From assembly GCA_003222055.1 (NCBI GenBank), contig QHUT01000071.1:1-40123 (forward strand): a stretch of 40,123 nucleotides of DNA, written 5' to 3'. The notes beneath the pieces were generated by a model. That model saw only the letters and a program-made list of their open reading frames with translations, was not told the DNA's origin and did no database searches. Positions 15,365-23,021 of the stretch are shown piece after piece. The translations under genes and the position numbers were made by a program. The stretch's first letter is position 1. Each line of letters starts with the position of its first letter. Source of the DNA: Gemmatimonadota bacterium (GTDB taxonomy: Bacteria > Gemmatimonadota > Gemmatimonadetes > Gemmatimonadales > GWC2-71-9).

Positions 15365-17077
15365 TCACGGATTGGTGAGACCCGCCACTTCTTCCGCGAA
15401 CGCACGCGATCGCTCGACCTGCGCCCGGTACTCGGCCACCTCGGCGGCCCGCCGCGTCGTGTCCCAGCCGAGCGCCTCCGCCATCCGGTCCGCCACGGCG
15501 CCCGCGGCCGAGACCGCCTGGTCGCGCGTCGCGTAGAAGAGATGCAGCCGCCGGATGAGCACGTCGGAGAGCCGGAGTGCCATCTCCCGCTCCACCGCGT
15601 GCGTCACCTCCGCCCAGACCTCCGGTCGCCCGGCCACGATCGGCTGCCCGAGGGCGCGGTCCCGCTCCACGAGGTTGAGCACCGCCGCGGCCTCGCTCCC
15701 GTAGGCTCCCACCAGGTAGCGCGCCGTCGACTCGCGAGCGCTCCGCACCGTCGCCGCCTTCACGAGGCCCTCCAGGTCCGCCGTCTCGCCTCCGGGGAGC
15801 GGCAGCCGGTCGGTCGGGGGTCGGGCGGCGCGCGGACGACCGTCCAGCGCGCGCAGCCGGGCGGCGACACGGTCGACCACATCGCGCGCCATGAGGCGGT
15901 AGGTGGTGAGCTTGCCGCCCGCGATCGTGAGCAACCCGCCCGGGCCCTCGACCACGCGGTGCTCCCGTGAGGCGTCCGACGGCGCGACGTCGCGCCCCCC
16001 CGCTCCTCCCCCCGTTCCCCCCGCCCCCGTTGCGCGCAGCAGCGGGCGCAGGCCCGCCCAAGTCGCCACGACATCTCGGGGCGAGAGGCGTGCCGTGGGG
16101 AAGAACCAGTTGGCGGAGCGCAGCAGGTAGATCACGTCCTCGCCCGTGGCGCGCACGTCTTCGGGCGGGGTGTCGTCGTCGGTGTCGGTCGTGCCGATGT
16201 AGCTGAGATCGCCCCACGGCAGCACGAACATCACGCGCCCGTCGAGCGGCGAGGTGAGGGTCATCGCGCGGACGTGGCCCAAGCGGTGGCGCGGCACGGC
16301 GACGTGCGCGCCCTTGGTCAGACGCAGCACCGGCTCCGCCTCCGGATCCTCCAACCGGCGCAGCTCGTCCGCCCACGGTCCCGTCGCGTTTACCACGACG
16401 AGCGCGCGTACGCTGTACTCGTGTCCGCTCAGCACGTCGCGCACGGCGGCGCCGCGAATCCGTCCGTCCGGCTTGAGCAACGCGGTGACGTCCGCGTGGC
16501 TCGCCACCAGAGCGCCCGCGTGCGCAGCGGCACGCATCGTGGCGAGCGTGAGCCGTGCGTCGTCCGTCTGCGCGTCGAAGTAGAGCGCCGCGCCCTTCAA
16601 GTCCTTGTCGCGCAGCCCGGGCTCGAGCCGGAGCGTCGCCTTGCGTCCCAGCCAGCGATGCAGCCCCACGTTGCGGAAGCCGGCGAGCAGGTCGTACAGC
16701 CACAGGCCGGCGCGCAGCCGCCACGCCGGCACGCGCGCGCCCCGGTACGATGGCAACACGAACGGCAGCGGGCGAACGAGATGCGGCGCCACGGTGAGCA
16801 GGACCCGGCGCTCGTGCGATGCCTCGCGTACCAGGTGGAACTCGTATTGCTCGAGATATCGGAGTCCGCCGTGGATCAAGCGGGACGAATGCGACGACGT
16901 ACCGCTCGCGAAGTCGCCCTTGTCCACCACCGCCGTGCGAAAGCCGCGCAGCGCCGCGTCGCGCGCGATCCCGGCGCCGGTAATCCCTCCGCCGACGACG
17001 AGCACGTCCACCGGCTCGGCCGCCATCGCCGCGAGGGCCTTGGCGCGCGTGCGGTGTGAAAATTCCGTTTCGTTCGT
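15365..17077 (-). CDS. glpD: Glycerol-3-phosphate dehydrogenase (FAD-dependent, aerobic)
   Basis: A membrane-associated flavoenzyme that oxidises sn-glycerol 3-phosphate to dihydroxyacetone phosphate and feeds electrons to quinone. The N-terminal FAD motif VDVLVVGGGITGAG is followed by DFASGTSSHSSRLIHGGLRYLEQ, and TIAGGKLTTYRLMARD lies before the C-terminal helical domain. A Gly-rich insertion (TGAGGTGGGAGG), encoded by a G-run tract, sits between WAGLRPLL and SREH. The start is unclear. The first ATG (17026) would give 553 residues but lose FSHRTRAKAL, which matches the conserved FSxRTR helix of homologues. That helix is in frame from an ACG at 17077, 7 nt after GGAGG (17085-17089). It is divergent from the thiolase gene. 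Confidence 0.9.
   Translation of the reverse strand, partial: TNETEFSHRTRAKALAAMAAEPVDVLVVGGGITGAGIARDAALRGFRTAVVDKGDFASGTSSHSSRLIHGGLRYLEQYEFHLVREASHERRVLLTVAPHLVRPLPFVLPSYRGARVPAWRLRAGLWLYDLLAGFRNVGLHRWLGRKATLRLEPGLRDKDLKGAALYFDAQTDDARLTLATMRAAAHAGALVASHADVTALLKPDGRIRGAAVRDVLSGHEYSVRALVVVNATGPWADELRRLEDPEAEPVLRLTKGAHVAVPRHRLGHVRAMTLTSPLDGRVMFVLPWGDLSYIGTTDTDDDTPPEDVRATGEDVIYLLRSANWFFPTARLSPRDVVATWAGLRPLLRATGAGGTGGGAGGRDVAPSDASREHRVVEGPGGLLTIAGGKLTTYRLMARDVVDRVAARLRALDGRPRAARPPTDRLPLPGGETADLEGLVKAATVRSARESTARYLVGAYGSEAAAVLNLVERDRALGQPIVAGRPEVWAEVTHAVEREMALRLSDVLIRRLHLFYATRDQAVSAAGAVADRMAEALGWDTTRRAAEVAEYRAQVERSRAFAEEVAGLTNP
15995..16028 (-). other. G-quadruplex-type tract in the glpD coding strand
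   Basis: On the minus (mRNA-sense) strand four runs of 5-7 G are separated by loops of 1, 3 and 6 nt: complements of 16024-16028, 16017-16022, 16008-16013 and 15995-16001. This satisfies the canonical G3+N1-7 rule. It encodes a glycine-rich loop of the enzyme. Confidence 0.65.
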
Positions 17078-17116
17078 CGGCGTTCCTCCGGCTTGGCCCG
17101 CGCGCCGGGACGGTGG

Positions 17117-17122
17117 TAGGTT
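17117..17122 (+). promoter_or_regulatory. Possible -10 element of the fad-putA-rsgA operon
   Basis: TAGGTT is 7 nt before an in-frame GTG at 17130 and 28 nt before the ATG at 17151. It fits the TAnnnT pattern seen before other genes here. It may drive either a leaderless GTG start or a short-leader ATG start. Confidence 0.4.
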
Positions 17123-17150
17123 TCGTTGCGTGAGCGCGGAGAAGAATGTA

Positions 17151-18410
17151 ATGCCCGCTGGAAACGGACGGCGCGTCGCGATCGTGGCGGGCTGCCGGAC
17201 GCCCTTCTGCCGATCCGGCACGGCGCTCAAGGACGTCCGGGCCGTGGATCTGGCCCGCTTCGTGGCGCGCGAGCTGCTGGAGCGCACCGACCTGGCCGGC
17301 GCCGAGGTGGACGCCGTGATCTTCGGGCAGGTGGTAGCGTCGGCGCTGGTGCCGAACGTGGCCCGCGAAGTGAGCCTCCTCCCCCAGTTTCCCAAGGAGA
17401 TCCCCGCCTACTCGTTGAACCGTGCCTGCGCCTCCTCCGGTCAGGCCGTCGCCAACGCGCACGACGAAATCGTCTCCGGTCACGCCGACGTCGTGCTGGC
17501 GGGCGGGGTCGAGTCGCTCTCCGACATTCCGATCCTCGCCTCCCGCCGCCTCGCCGACATTCTGGTCGAGGCGAGCAAGGCGAAGTCGCTCGGGGCCAGG
17601 TTGCGCGCCTTCAGCCGCATCCGGATGCGTGACCTCGTGCCCGTCTCGCCCGCCATCGCCGAGCCGTCCACCGGCGAATCGATGGGGCAATCGGCCGAGA
17701 AAATGGCGAAGGAGAACCGCATCTCGCGCGAGGCGCAGGACCGCTGGGCGCTGCGCAGCCACCAGCTCGCCGCCCGCGGAACGGACGATCACCGGCTGAC
17801 GGCTGAGATTGTCCCCTGGTTCCCGCAGCGGCCCGGCGACCCGGTCGTGACCGCGGACAACGGCATCCGCCGCGACACCTCGCTCGAGCAGATGGCGAAG
17901 CTCAAGCCCGTCTTCGACCGCCGTTACGGCAGCGTCACCGCGGCGAACTCGTCTCCCCTCACCGACGGGGCAGCGGCGGTCCTGCTCATGAGCGACGCGG
18001 CGGCGCGCGCGCTCGGCTACACGCCGTTGGCCTACATCCGATCCTACGCCGTCGCGGCGGTCGATCCCGGCTGGCAGCTGCTCCAGGCGCCGATCTTCGC
18101 GGTTCCCCAGGCGCTCGACCGCGCCGGGATCGGGTGGCGGGATCTGGGCGTGATCGAGGTGCACGAGGCATTCGCGGCGCAGGTGCTCTCGAATATCCAG
18201 GGGTGGGCGGCGAAGGGATGGGAGATCAACGAGGACGTGGTCAACGTGATGGGCGGCTCGATCGCCATCGGCCATCCGTTCGGTGCGACGGGCGCCCGCC
18301 TCGTCACGACCCTCGCGAACGAGATGGCCCGCCGCAACGCGCAGTTCGGCCTGCTGTCGATCTGCGCGCAGGGCGGCATGGGCTTCGCCATGGTTCTGGA
18401 GCGCCGCTGA
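17151..18410 (+). CDS. Thiolase (acetyl-CoA acyltransferase, FadI-like)
   Basis: A 419-residue beta-oxidation thiolase that splits 3-ketoacyl-CoA with CoA. The active-site residues are Cys93 (NRACASSGQAV), His338 (EVHEAFAAQ), His375 (GGSIAIGHPFGATGAR) and Cys405 (CAQGGMG). The pairing with a FadJ-type gene directly downstream suggests the beta subunit of a trifunctional complex. The ATG at 17151 has GGAG 9 nt upstream; a GTG at 17130, 7 nt behind a TAGGTT -10 element, is a possible alternative adding seven residues. The stop and the next start share one base (TGATG). First gene of a five-gene operon. Confidence 0.93.
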   Translation: MPAGNGRRVAIVAGCRTPFCRSGTALKDVRAVDLARFVARELLERTDLAGAEVDAVIFGQVVASALVPNVAREVSLLPQFPKEIPAYSLNRACASSGQAVANAHDEIVSGHADVVLAGGVESLSDIPILASRRLADILVEASKAKSLGARLRAFSRIRMRDLVPVSPAIAEPSTGESMGQSAEKMAKENRISREAQDRWALRSHQLAARGTDDHRLTAEIVPWFPQRPGDPVVTADNGIRRDTSLEQMAKLKPVFDRRYGSVTAANSSPLTDGAAAVLLMSDAAARALGYTPLAYIRSYAVAAVDPGWQLLQAPIFAVPQALDRAGIGWRDLGVIEVHEAFAAQVLSNIQGWAAKGWEINEDVVNVMGGSIAIGHPFGATGARLVTTLANEMARRNAQFGLLSICAQGGMGFAMVLERR

Positions 18411-20557
18411 TGCCGCCGGGGCCGGCCGTACGCGCGGCGCTCACCTGGGAGCTCGCCGACGGCGCGGTGGCCGTCGTCACGTTCGACCTCCAGAACGAGT
18501 CGGTCAACAAGATCTCCCGGACCGTGAAGGACGACGTGCTCGCGACCCTGGCGGCGCTCGAAGGCGACCGCGCCGTGCAGGCGGTCGCGTTCTTCTCGGG
18601 CAAGCGCGACAATTTCATCGCCGGCGCGGACATCGAAGAGTTCGTCCGCCTCACCACCGCCGCCGAAGCCGAACGACTCTCTGCCGACGGGCAGGAGCTG
18701 CTCGAGCGTGTGGCGCGCTTCCCCAAGCCGATCGCCGTGGGCATTCACGGGGCGTGCCTCGGCGGCGGGCTCGAGTTCGCCCTGGCGTGCCACTACCGCG
18801 TCGCGTCCGACCACGCCAAGACCCAGCTCGGCCTCCCCGAAGTGCAGCTCGGGATTCTGCCCGGCGCGGGCGGCTGCCAGCGGCTGCCCCGGCTGATCGG
18901 CGCGCGCGCGGCGCTCGACATCATCCTCGCCGGCAAGGTCGAGCCCGCCCAGAAGGCGTTCCGGGTGGGGATCGTGGACGAGCTGGTCCACCCGGCCATC
19001 CTGCGGGACGTCACCCTCGACGCCGCGCGGCGGCTGGCGGGCGGCTGGCGGCCCAGACGCAAACGTCCTGGTGGCGTCGTGGCGTGGCTGCTCGACGGCA
19101 ACCCGCTCGGCCGCCGCGTGGTGTTCCGCGCGGCACGCAAGCAGGTGTTGCGGCAGACGCGAGGGCATTATCCCGCTCCGCTCGCGGCGCTCGAAGCGGT
19201 GGAGCACGGCCTGCGGCACGGCATCCGTGCCGGTCTGAAGCGCGAGGCCCAGTTGTTCGCGCAGCTCGCGGTATCGGACGTATCCCGCAAGCTCGTCCAG
19301 ATCTTCTTCGCCACCACGGCGCTCAAGAAGGATTTCGGGATTCCGAACCCCCCGGCGCCCGGCGAAGTGCGACGCCTCGGAGTCGTGGGCGCGGGGTTCA
19401 TGGGATCGGGCATCGCGGGCACCGCCATCGCGCAGGCGGGGGTCGACGTCCGCATGAAGGACGCCGACCTGCCGCGCGTCGCCAAGGGACTGGCGGCCGC
19501 GCGCGAGATCCTGGACGACCGGCTCAAGCGACGGCGCATCACGAAGTACGAGCACGCGCGGCTCGTCGCGCTGCTTTCGGGCGGCGCCGACTACGCGGGA
19601 TTCGGCGGCGCGGAACTCGTGATCGAGGCCGTGTTCGAGGACCTGGCGGTGAAACAGCAGGTGCTGCGGGAGGTGGAGGAGACGACGCGCCCGGGTTTGG
19701 TGTTCGCGTCCAATACCTCGACCATTCCCATCCACCGGATCGCCGAGGTCGCCGCCCGGCCGGAGCGTGTGATCGGGATGCATTTCTTCTCTCCCGTCGC
19801 CCGCATGCCCCTGCTCGAGGTGATCCCATCGGCGCGAACCAGTCCGGGGGTGGTGAGCACGGCCGTCGCGTTCGGCCGTCGCATGGGGAAGACGGCGATC
19901 GTCGTCAAGGACAGCCCGGGGTTCTGGATCAACCGGATTCTCACCCCCTACATGAACGAGGCTGGCTACCTCCTCGCCGAAGGCGTCGCGATCGAGGAGC
20001 TGGACGGTCTGATGGCGGAATGGGGGTTTCCCGTCGGGCCGATCACGCTGCTCGACGAGGTCGGGATGGATGTCGCCGAGAAGGTGGCCGGCGTGATGCA
20101 CGCCGCCTTCGGCGAGCGGCTCGCCCCGGCGCCGGCGTTCGCCGCGATGGTGAAGAGCGGCCGGCTGGGGCGCAAGGCGGGCAAGGGATTCTACAAGTAC
20201 GCGGGGGGCAAGAAGGCCGCGGTGGACGCGGGCGTGTACGACCTGATCGGCGTGCACCCCAACGGGGGCACGCGGCCGGCGGAAATCATCCAGCGGCTGG
20301 TGCTCATGATGCTGAACGAAGCGGCACGGGCCGTGGCGGAGGGGATCGTCCGCACGCCCCGCGACGGCGACATCGGGGCCATCTTCGGCTTCGGGTTCCC
20401 GCCGTTTCGCGGCGGGCCGCTGCGACACGCCGACGACCTCGGTGCGGCGCGGATCGTCGGGGAGCTGGAGCGCCTCGCCGAGCGCTACGGCCCCCGCTTC
20501 GCACCGAGCGAGGCCTTGCGCGACCGGGCGGCCGATGGCGGCAAGTTCTATCCCTGA
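18410..20557 (+). CDS. fadJ: Multifunctional fatty-acid oxidation enzyme, FadJ-type (enoyl-CoA hydratase / 3-hydroxyacyl-CoA dehydrogenase)
   Basis: A 715-residue alpha subunit of the beta-oxidation complex. Residues about 1-300 are an enoyl-CoA hydratase/isomerase domain with the catalytic glutamates Glu122 (GGGLEFALACHYR) and Glu144 (GLPEVQLGILPGAGG). From about 322 a Rossmann NAD domain begins (GVVGAGFMGSG, with G327-x-G329-xx-G332), followed by SNTSTIPIHRIAE, MHFFSPV and KDSPGFWINRI. The dehydrogenase C-terminal domains end with FGFGFPPFRGGPLRHAD. ATG overlaps the thiolase stop by one base and TGATG also links it to the next gene, so all three are translationally coupled. Between FadJ and FadB I prefer FadJ because the thiolase is FadI-like and upstream. 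Confidence 0.93.
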   Translation: MPPGPAVRAALTWELADGAVAVVTFDLQNESVNKISRTVKDDVLATLAALEGDRAVQAVAFFSGKRDNFIAGADIEEFVRLTTAAEAERLSADGQELLERVARFPKPIAVGIHGACLGGGLEFALACHYRVASDHAKTQLGLPEVQLGILPGAGGCQRLPRLIGARAALDIILAGKVEPAQKAFRVGIVDELVHPAILRDVTLDAARRLAGGWRPRRKRPGGVVAWLLDGNPLGRRVVFRAARKQVLRQTRGHYPAPLAALEAVEHGLRHGIRAGLKREAQLFAQLAVSDVSRKLVQIFFATTALKKDFGIPNPPAPGEVRRLGVVGAGFMGSGIAGTAIAQAGVDVRMKDADLPRVAKGLAAAREILDDRLKRRRITKYEHARLVALLSGGADYAGFGGAELVIEAVFEDLAVKQQVLREVEETTRPGLVFASNTSTIPIHRIAEVAARPERVIGMHFFSPVARMPLLEVIPSARTSPGVVSTAVAFGRRMGKTAIVVKDSPGFWINRILTPYMNEAGYLLAEGVAIEELDGLMAEWGFPVGPITLLDEVGMDVAEKVAGVMHAAFGERLAPAPAFAAMVKSGRLGRKAGKGFYKYAGGKKAAVDAGVYDLIGVHPNGGTRPAEIIQRLVLMMLNEAARAVAEGIVRTPRDGDIGAIFGFGFPPFRGGPLRHADDLGAARIVGELERLAERYGPRFAPSEALRDRAADGGKFYP

Positions 20558-21489
20558 TGCTGCGGACCGGTCTCCTGTGGCTCAGCGAGCAGCCCCGGAT
20601 TTTCCGCTTTATCCGGGGGAACGGGCTGGCGCGCCGCTTCGCGTCGCGCTTCGTCGCGGGCGAGACCGTGGACTCGGGCGTCGCCGCCCTCAAGGACCTG
20701 AACGCGGCGGGGATCACGGCGAGCCTCGACGTGCTGGGCGAGTCGGTGCACACCGCCGCCGAGTCGCACGCGGCGCGCGACACGTATCTCGAGACGCTCG
20801 ACCGCATCAGGGCCGCCGGAGCGGACGCCAACGTCTCGCTGAAGCTCACGCAGATGGGGCTCGACCTCGCGGAAGGGCTGTGCATCGAAAACCTGCGCGC
20901 CATCATCGGGAAGGCCCGCGCACAGAGCTCGTTCGTGCGGATCGACATGGAGCAGTCCGAGTACGCCGAGCGGACGCTCCAGCTCTTCAAGCGCACGTTC
21001 CACACGGAGTTCGGGAACACGGTGGGGGTGGTGCTGCAATCGTACCTGCGCCGCACCGAGCAGGACGTGGACCAGATGATCGCCCTCGGGGCGCGGGTGC
21101 GGCTGTGCAAGGGCGCCTACCAGGAGCCCGCCACGGTCGCCTTTCCCGACAAGCGCGACGTGGATGCGACCTACGTGCGCTGCATGGAACGGTTGCTGCT
21201 GCGGGGCACCTATCCCGGCATCGCCACCCACGACGCGCGCATCATCGAGCATGCGAAGACCTTCGCGCGCGACAAAGGGATCGCCCCCGCCCGTTTCGAG
21301 TTCCAGATGTTGTACGGCGTGCGGCGCGACCTGCAGCTCGCGCTGCGGCGCCAGGGCTACAACGTCCGCGTGTACGTGCCGTTCGGCACGCAATGGTATC
21401 CCTACCTCATGCGCCGCCTCGCCGAGCGGCCCGCCAACGTGACATTCTTGCTCGGCAACGTGCTGCGGGAGTCTCTACGGCGGAGCTGA
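20557..21489 (+). CDS. putA: Proline dehydrogenase (monofunctional)
   Basis: A 310-residue FAD enzyme that oxidises proline to pyrroline-5-carboxylate. It has the TIM-barrel signatures SLKLTQMGLDL (Lys96), VRLCKGAYQEP, FEFQMLYGVR and VRVYVPFG followed by WYPYLMRRLAERPAN, where the two Arg residues bind the substrate carboxylate. Its length matches the short monofunctional PRODH type rather than bifunctional PutA. No pyrroline-5-carboxylate dehydrogenase is in the window. The start overlaps the FadJ stop (TGATG). Its position inside a fatty-acid operon suggests shared induction of carbon-catabolic flavin and NAD enzymes. Confidence 0.92.
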   Translation: MLRTGLLWLSEQPRIFRFIRGNGLARRFASRFVAGETVDSGVAALKDLNAAGITASLDVLGESVHTAAESHAARDTYLETLDRIRAAGADANVSLKLTQMGLDLAEGLCIENLRAIIGKARAQSSFVRIDMEQSEYAERTLQLFKRTFHTEFGNTVGVVLQSYLRRTEQDVDQMIALGARVRLCKGAYQEPATVAFPDKRDVDATYVRCMERLLLRGTYPGIATHDARIIEHAKTFARDKGIAPARFEFQMLYGVRRDLQLALRRQGYNVRVYVPFGTQWYPYLMRRLAERPANVTFLLGNVLRESLRRS

Positions 21490-21797
21490 CGGACGACACG
21501 CTCGGCGGCTACTGGCGCGTACACGAGCGCGCCCCGGCGTTCGGCGGCGCGGACGGGCGGGCGTACTCGGTGGGCACGTTCGTGGACGAGACCCCGGATG
21601 CGGCGGGCCGCTACGGCGCCGCGCTGCTGTTCGTGCGGTGGTCGGACTCGGGCGACCGGCCCGTCGGGCATCTCGAGACGGAGTACCTGGCCTCCGGCGC
21701 CACGCCGGCGGAAGCGCTCGCGCCGTTGCTCGCGCTCACGCTGCACGAGCTGAAGCAGCATCTCGATCGCTGCATCGACCAGCAGGGACACGCGTGA
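21486..21797 (+). CDS. Unrecognised small protein with a probable non-standard start
   Basis: A protein of about 103 residues. Its core YWRVHERAPAFGGADGRAYSVG, LLFVRWSD and [17 protein letters not shown] looks like a compact alpha-beta domain, ending in the helix LALTLHELKQHLDRCI. I do not know its function. No ATG, GTG or TTG lies in frame near the N-terminus. The best candidates are CTG at 21486, which overlaps the proline dehydrogenase stop as CTGA, or ACG at 21477, 5 nt after GGGAG (21467-21471). A GTG farther in would remove the conserved-looking YWRVHE region. Its stop overlaps the rsgA start (GTGA), so it sits as a coupled gene in the operon. Confidence 0.6.
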   Translation: MTDDTLGGYWRVHERAPAFGGADGRAYSVGTFVDETPDAAGRYGAALLFVRWSDSGDRPVGHLETEYLASGATPAEALAPLLALTLHELKQHLDRCIDQQGHA

Positions 21798-22726
21798 CCA
21801 GCGGCGTGGTCCTGGCCCGCACCGGCTCGAGCTACCGCGTGCACACCGACCTGGGCGAAGTCACGGCCACGCTGCGTGGCAAGCTCAAGCACAGGGACGA
21901 CGACCGCGTCGTGGCGGGTGATGTGGTGGAGCTGGAGGTGCGCGCCGACCGCACCGCGACCATCTCCCGCGTCCGGCCCCGCCGCTCGGTGTTGGCGCGC
22001 CGCGTCGCCGCTGGAGACCGTGTCGGGCGGCGCCCGCAGCCGATCGCGGCCAACGTCGACCAGGTCGTCGTCGTGGCGGCGACACGCGACCCGGAGCCCA
22101 ATCCGCGCATGCTCGACCGGTTTCTCGTCATCGCGGAGGCGAATCGCCTGCCCGCCGTGATCGTCCTGAACAAGATCGATCTCGACGGCGCCGCGCTCGA
22201 GCGCCTGGTCGAACGCTATACGCCCGCCGGGTACCAGGTACTGGCCACCTCTGTCACGCAGCTGCTGGGCCTGCCCGCGCTGCGCGACCTGCTGCGGGGC
22301 CGCGAGTCGGTCCTGGCCGGCCAGTCGGGCGTGGGCAAGTCGAGCCTCCTGAACGCGATCTACCCCGGCCTGAACCTCCGCATCGGCGAGATCAGCGAGA
22401 AATGGGGGACCGGCAGGCACACCACGCGCGCCGCCCTGCTCGTGCCCCTATTGGGCGGCGGCTACGTGGTCGACACCCCCGGGCTGCGGGAGGTGGGAAC
22501 GTGGGGGATTGAGCCGGAGCTCCTCGCCCTGTGCTTCCCCGAGTTCCGCCCCTTCCTCGATCAATGTCGCTTCGACGACTGCCGCCATCTCGCCGAGCCG
22601 GGATGCGCGGTGCGCCAGGCCGTGGCGCAGCACGCCGTGGAGCCTGACCGCCTGGAATCGTACCAGCGGGTCTACGAGGAGATCAACGTTCCTTCCTGGT
22701 CCAGCGGTCGGCGTCGCGCGCGGTGA
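21794..22726 (+). CDS. rsgA: Ribosome small-subunit-dependent GTPase
   Basis: A 310-residue circularly permuted GTPase that assists late 30S maturation. An N-terminal OB-fold (about 1-85) is followed by the G motifs in permuted order: NKID (126-129), GQSGVGKSS (176-184) and DTPG (227-230). A C-terminal zinc knuckle has Cys258, Cys263, His265 and Cys271. The T-loop region GRHTTRAA is present. The GTG start overlaps the previous stop (GTGA), with AGGGA upstream. The last 44 nt overlap the convergent MazG-like gene. It closes the fad-putA operon. Confidence 0.95.
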   Translation: MTSGVVLARTGSSYRVHTDLGEVTATLRGKLKHRDDDRVVAGDVVELEVRADRTATISRVRPRRSVLARRVAAGDRVGRRPQPIAANVDQVVVVAATRDPEPNPRMLDRFLVIAEANRLPAVIVLNKIDLDGAALERLVERYTPAGYQVLATSVTQLLGLPALRDLLRGRESVLAGQSGVGKSSLLNAIYPGLNLRIGEISEKWGTGRHTTRAALLVPLLGGGYVVDTPGLREVGTWGIEPELLALCFPEFRPFLDQCRFDDCRHLAEPGCAVRQAVAQHAVEPDRLESYQRVYEEINVPSWSSGRRRAR

Positions 22727-23003
22727 GCTTCGCCATCATCTGGGCGAACGCGTCGTCCAGGTCGATGTGCTGGGAGTTGGCGATACAGATCACGACGAAT
22801 AGGATGTCCGCGAGCTCCATGGCCAGGGATCCCTCGGCTTCATCCGTCCTCTTGGTCTTCTCCCCGAACCGGTGGTTGATCTCGCGGGCCAGCTCTCCCA
22901 CCTCCTCCGCCAGCCGGGCCAGGTTGGTGAGCGGCGAGAAGTAGCCCTCCTTATATTGACCGATCCAGCGGTCGACCGTCTGCTGGACTTCGCGCAAGGA
23001 CAC
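22683..23003 (-). CDS. MazG-like nucleotide pyrophosphohydrolase
   Basis: A 106-residue all-alpha NTP pyrophosphatase domain. The magnesium-binding pattern is visible: Glu34 and Glu37 in RLAEEVGELAREI, then Glu63 and Asp66 in AMELADILFVV. The length fits the single-domain MazG-like/RS21-C6 type, which hydrolyses non-canonical or excess (d)NTPs. The GTG at 23003 has CGGAG 6 nt upstream. Its 3' end overlaps rsgA by 44 nt tail-to-tail, and its start is only 18 nt from the divergent DUF1015 start, so each gene's promoter must lie inside its neighbour. Confidence 0.88.
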   Translation of the reverse strand: MSLREVQQTVDRWIGQYKEGYFSPLTNLARLAEEVGELAREINHRFGEKTKRTDEAEGSLAMELADILFVVICIANSQHIDLDDAFAQMMAKLTARDADRWTRKER

Positions 23004-23021
23004 GAGAGACTCCGGGGAATC

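Noticed and set aside
15348-18275. Very long open frames opposite real genes (here, opposite the thiolase and continuing along glpD; others opposite FadJ, Lon, DUF1015 and the E1 gene)
   Set aside because: They mirror the third-position GC bias of the sense genes, have Arg/Gly/Ala-rich compositions without motifs, and cover well-identified proteins.
22952-22957. TATATT on the plus strand upstream of the DUF1015 gene
   Set aside because: It lies inside the mazG coding sequence about 65 nt from the DUF1015 start, without a partner -35 or the 7-nt spacing seen at the leaderless candidates. It may be coding coincidence.
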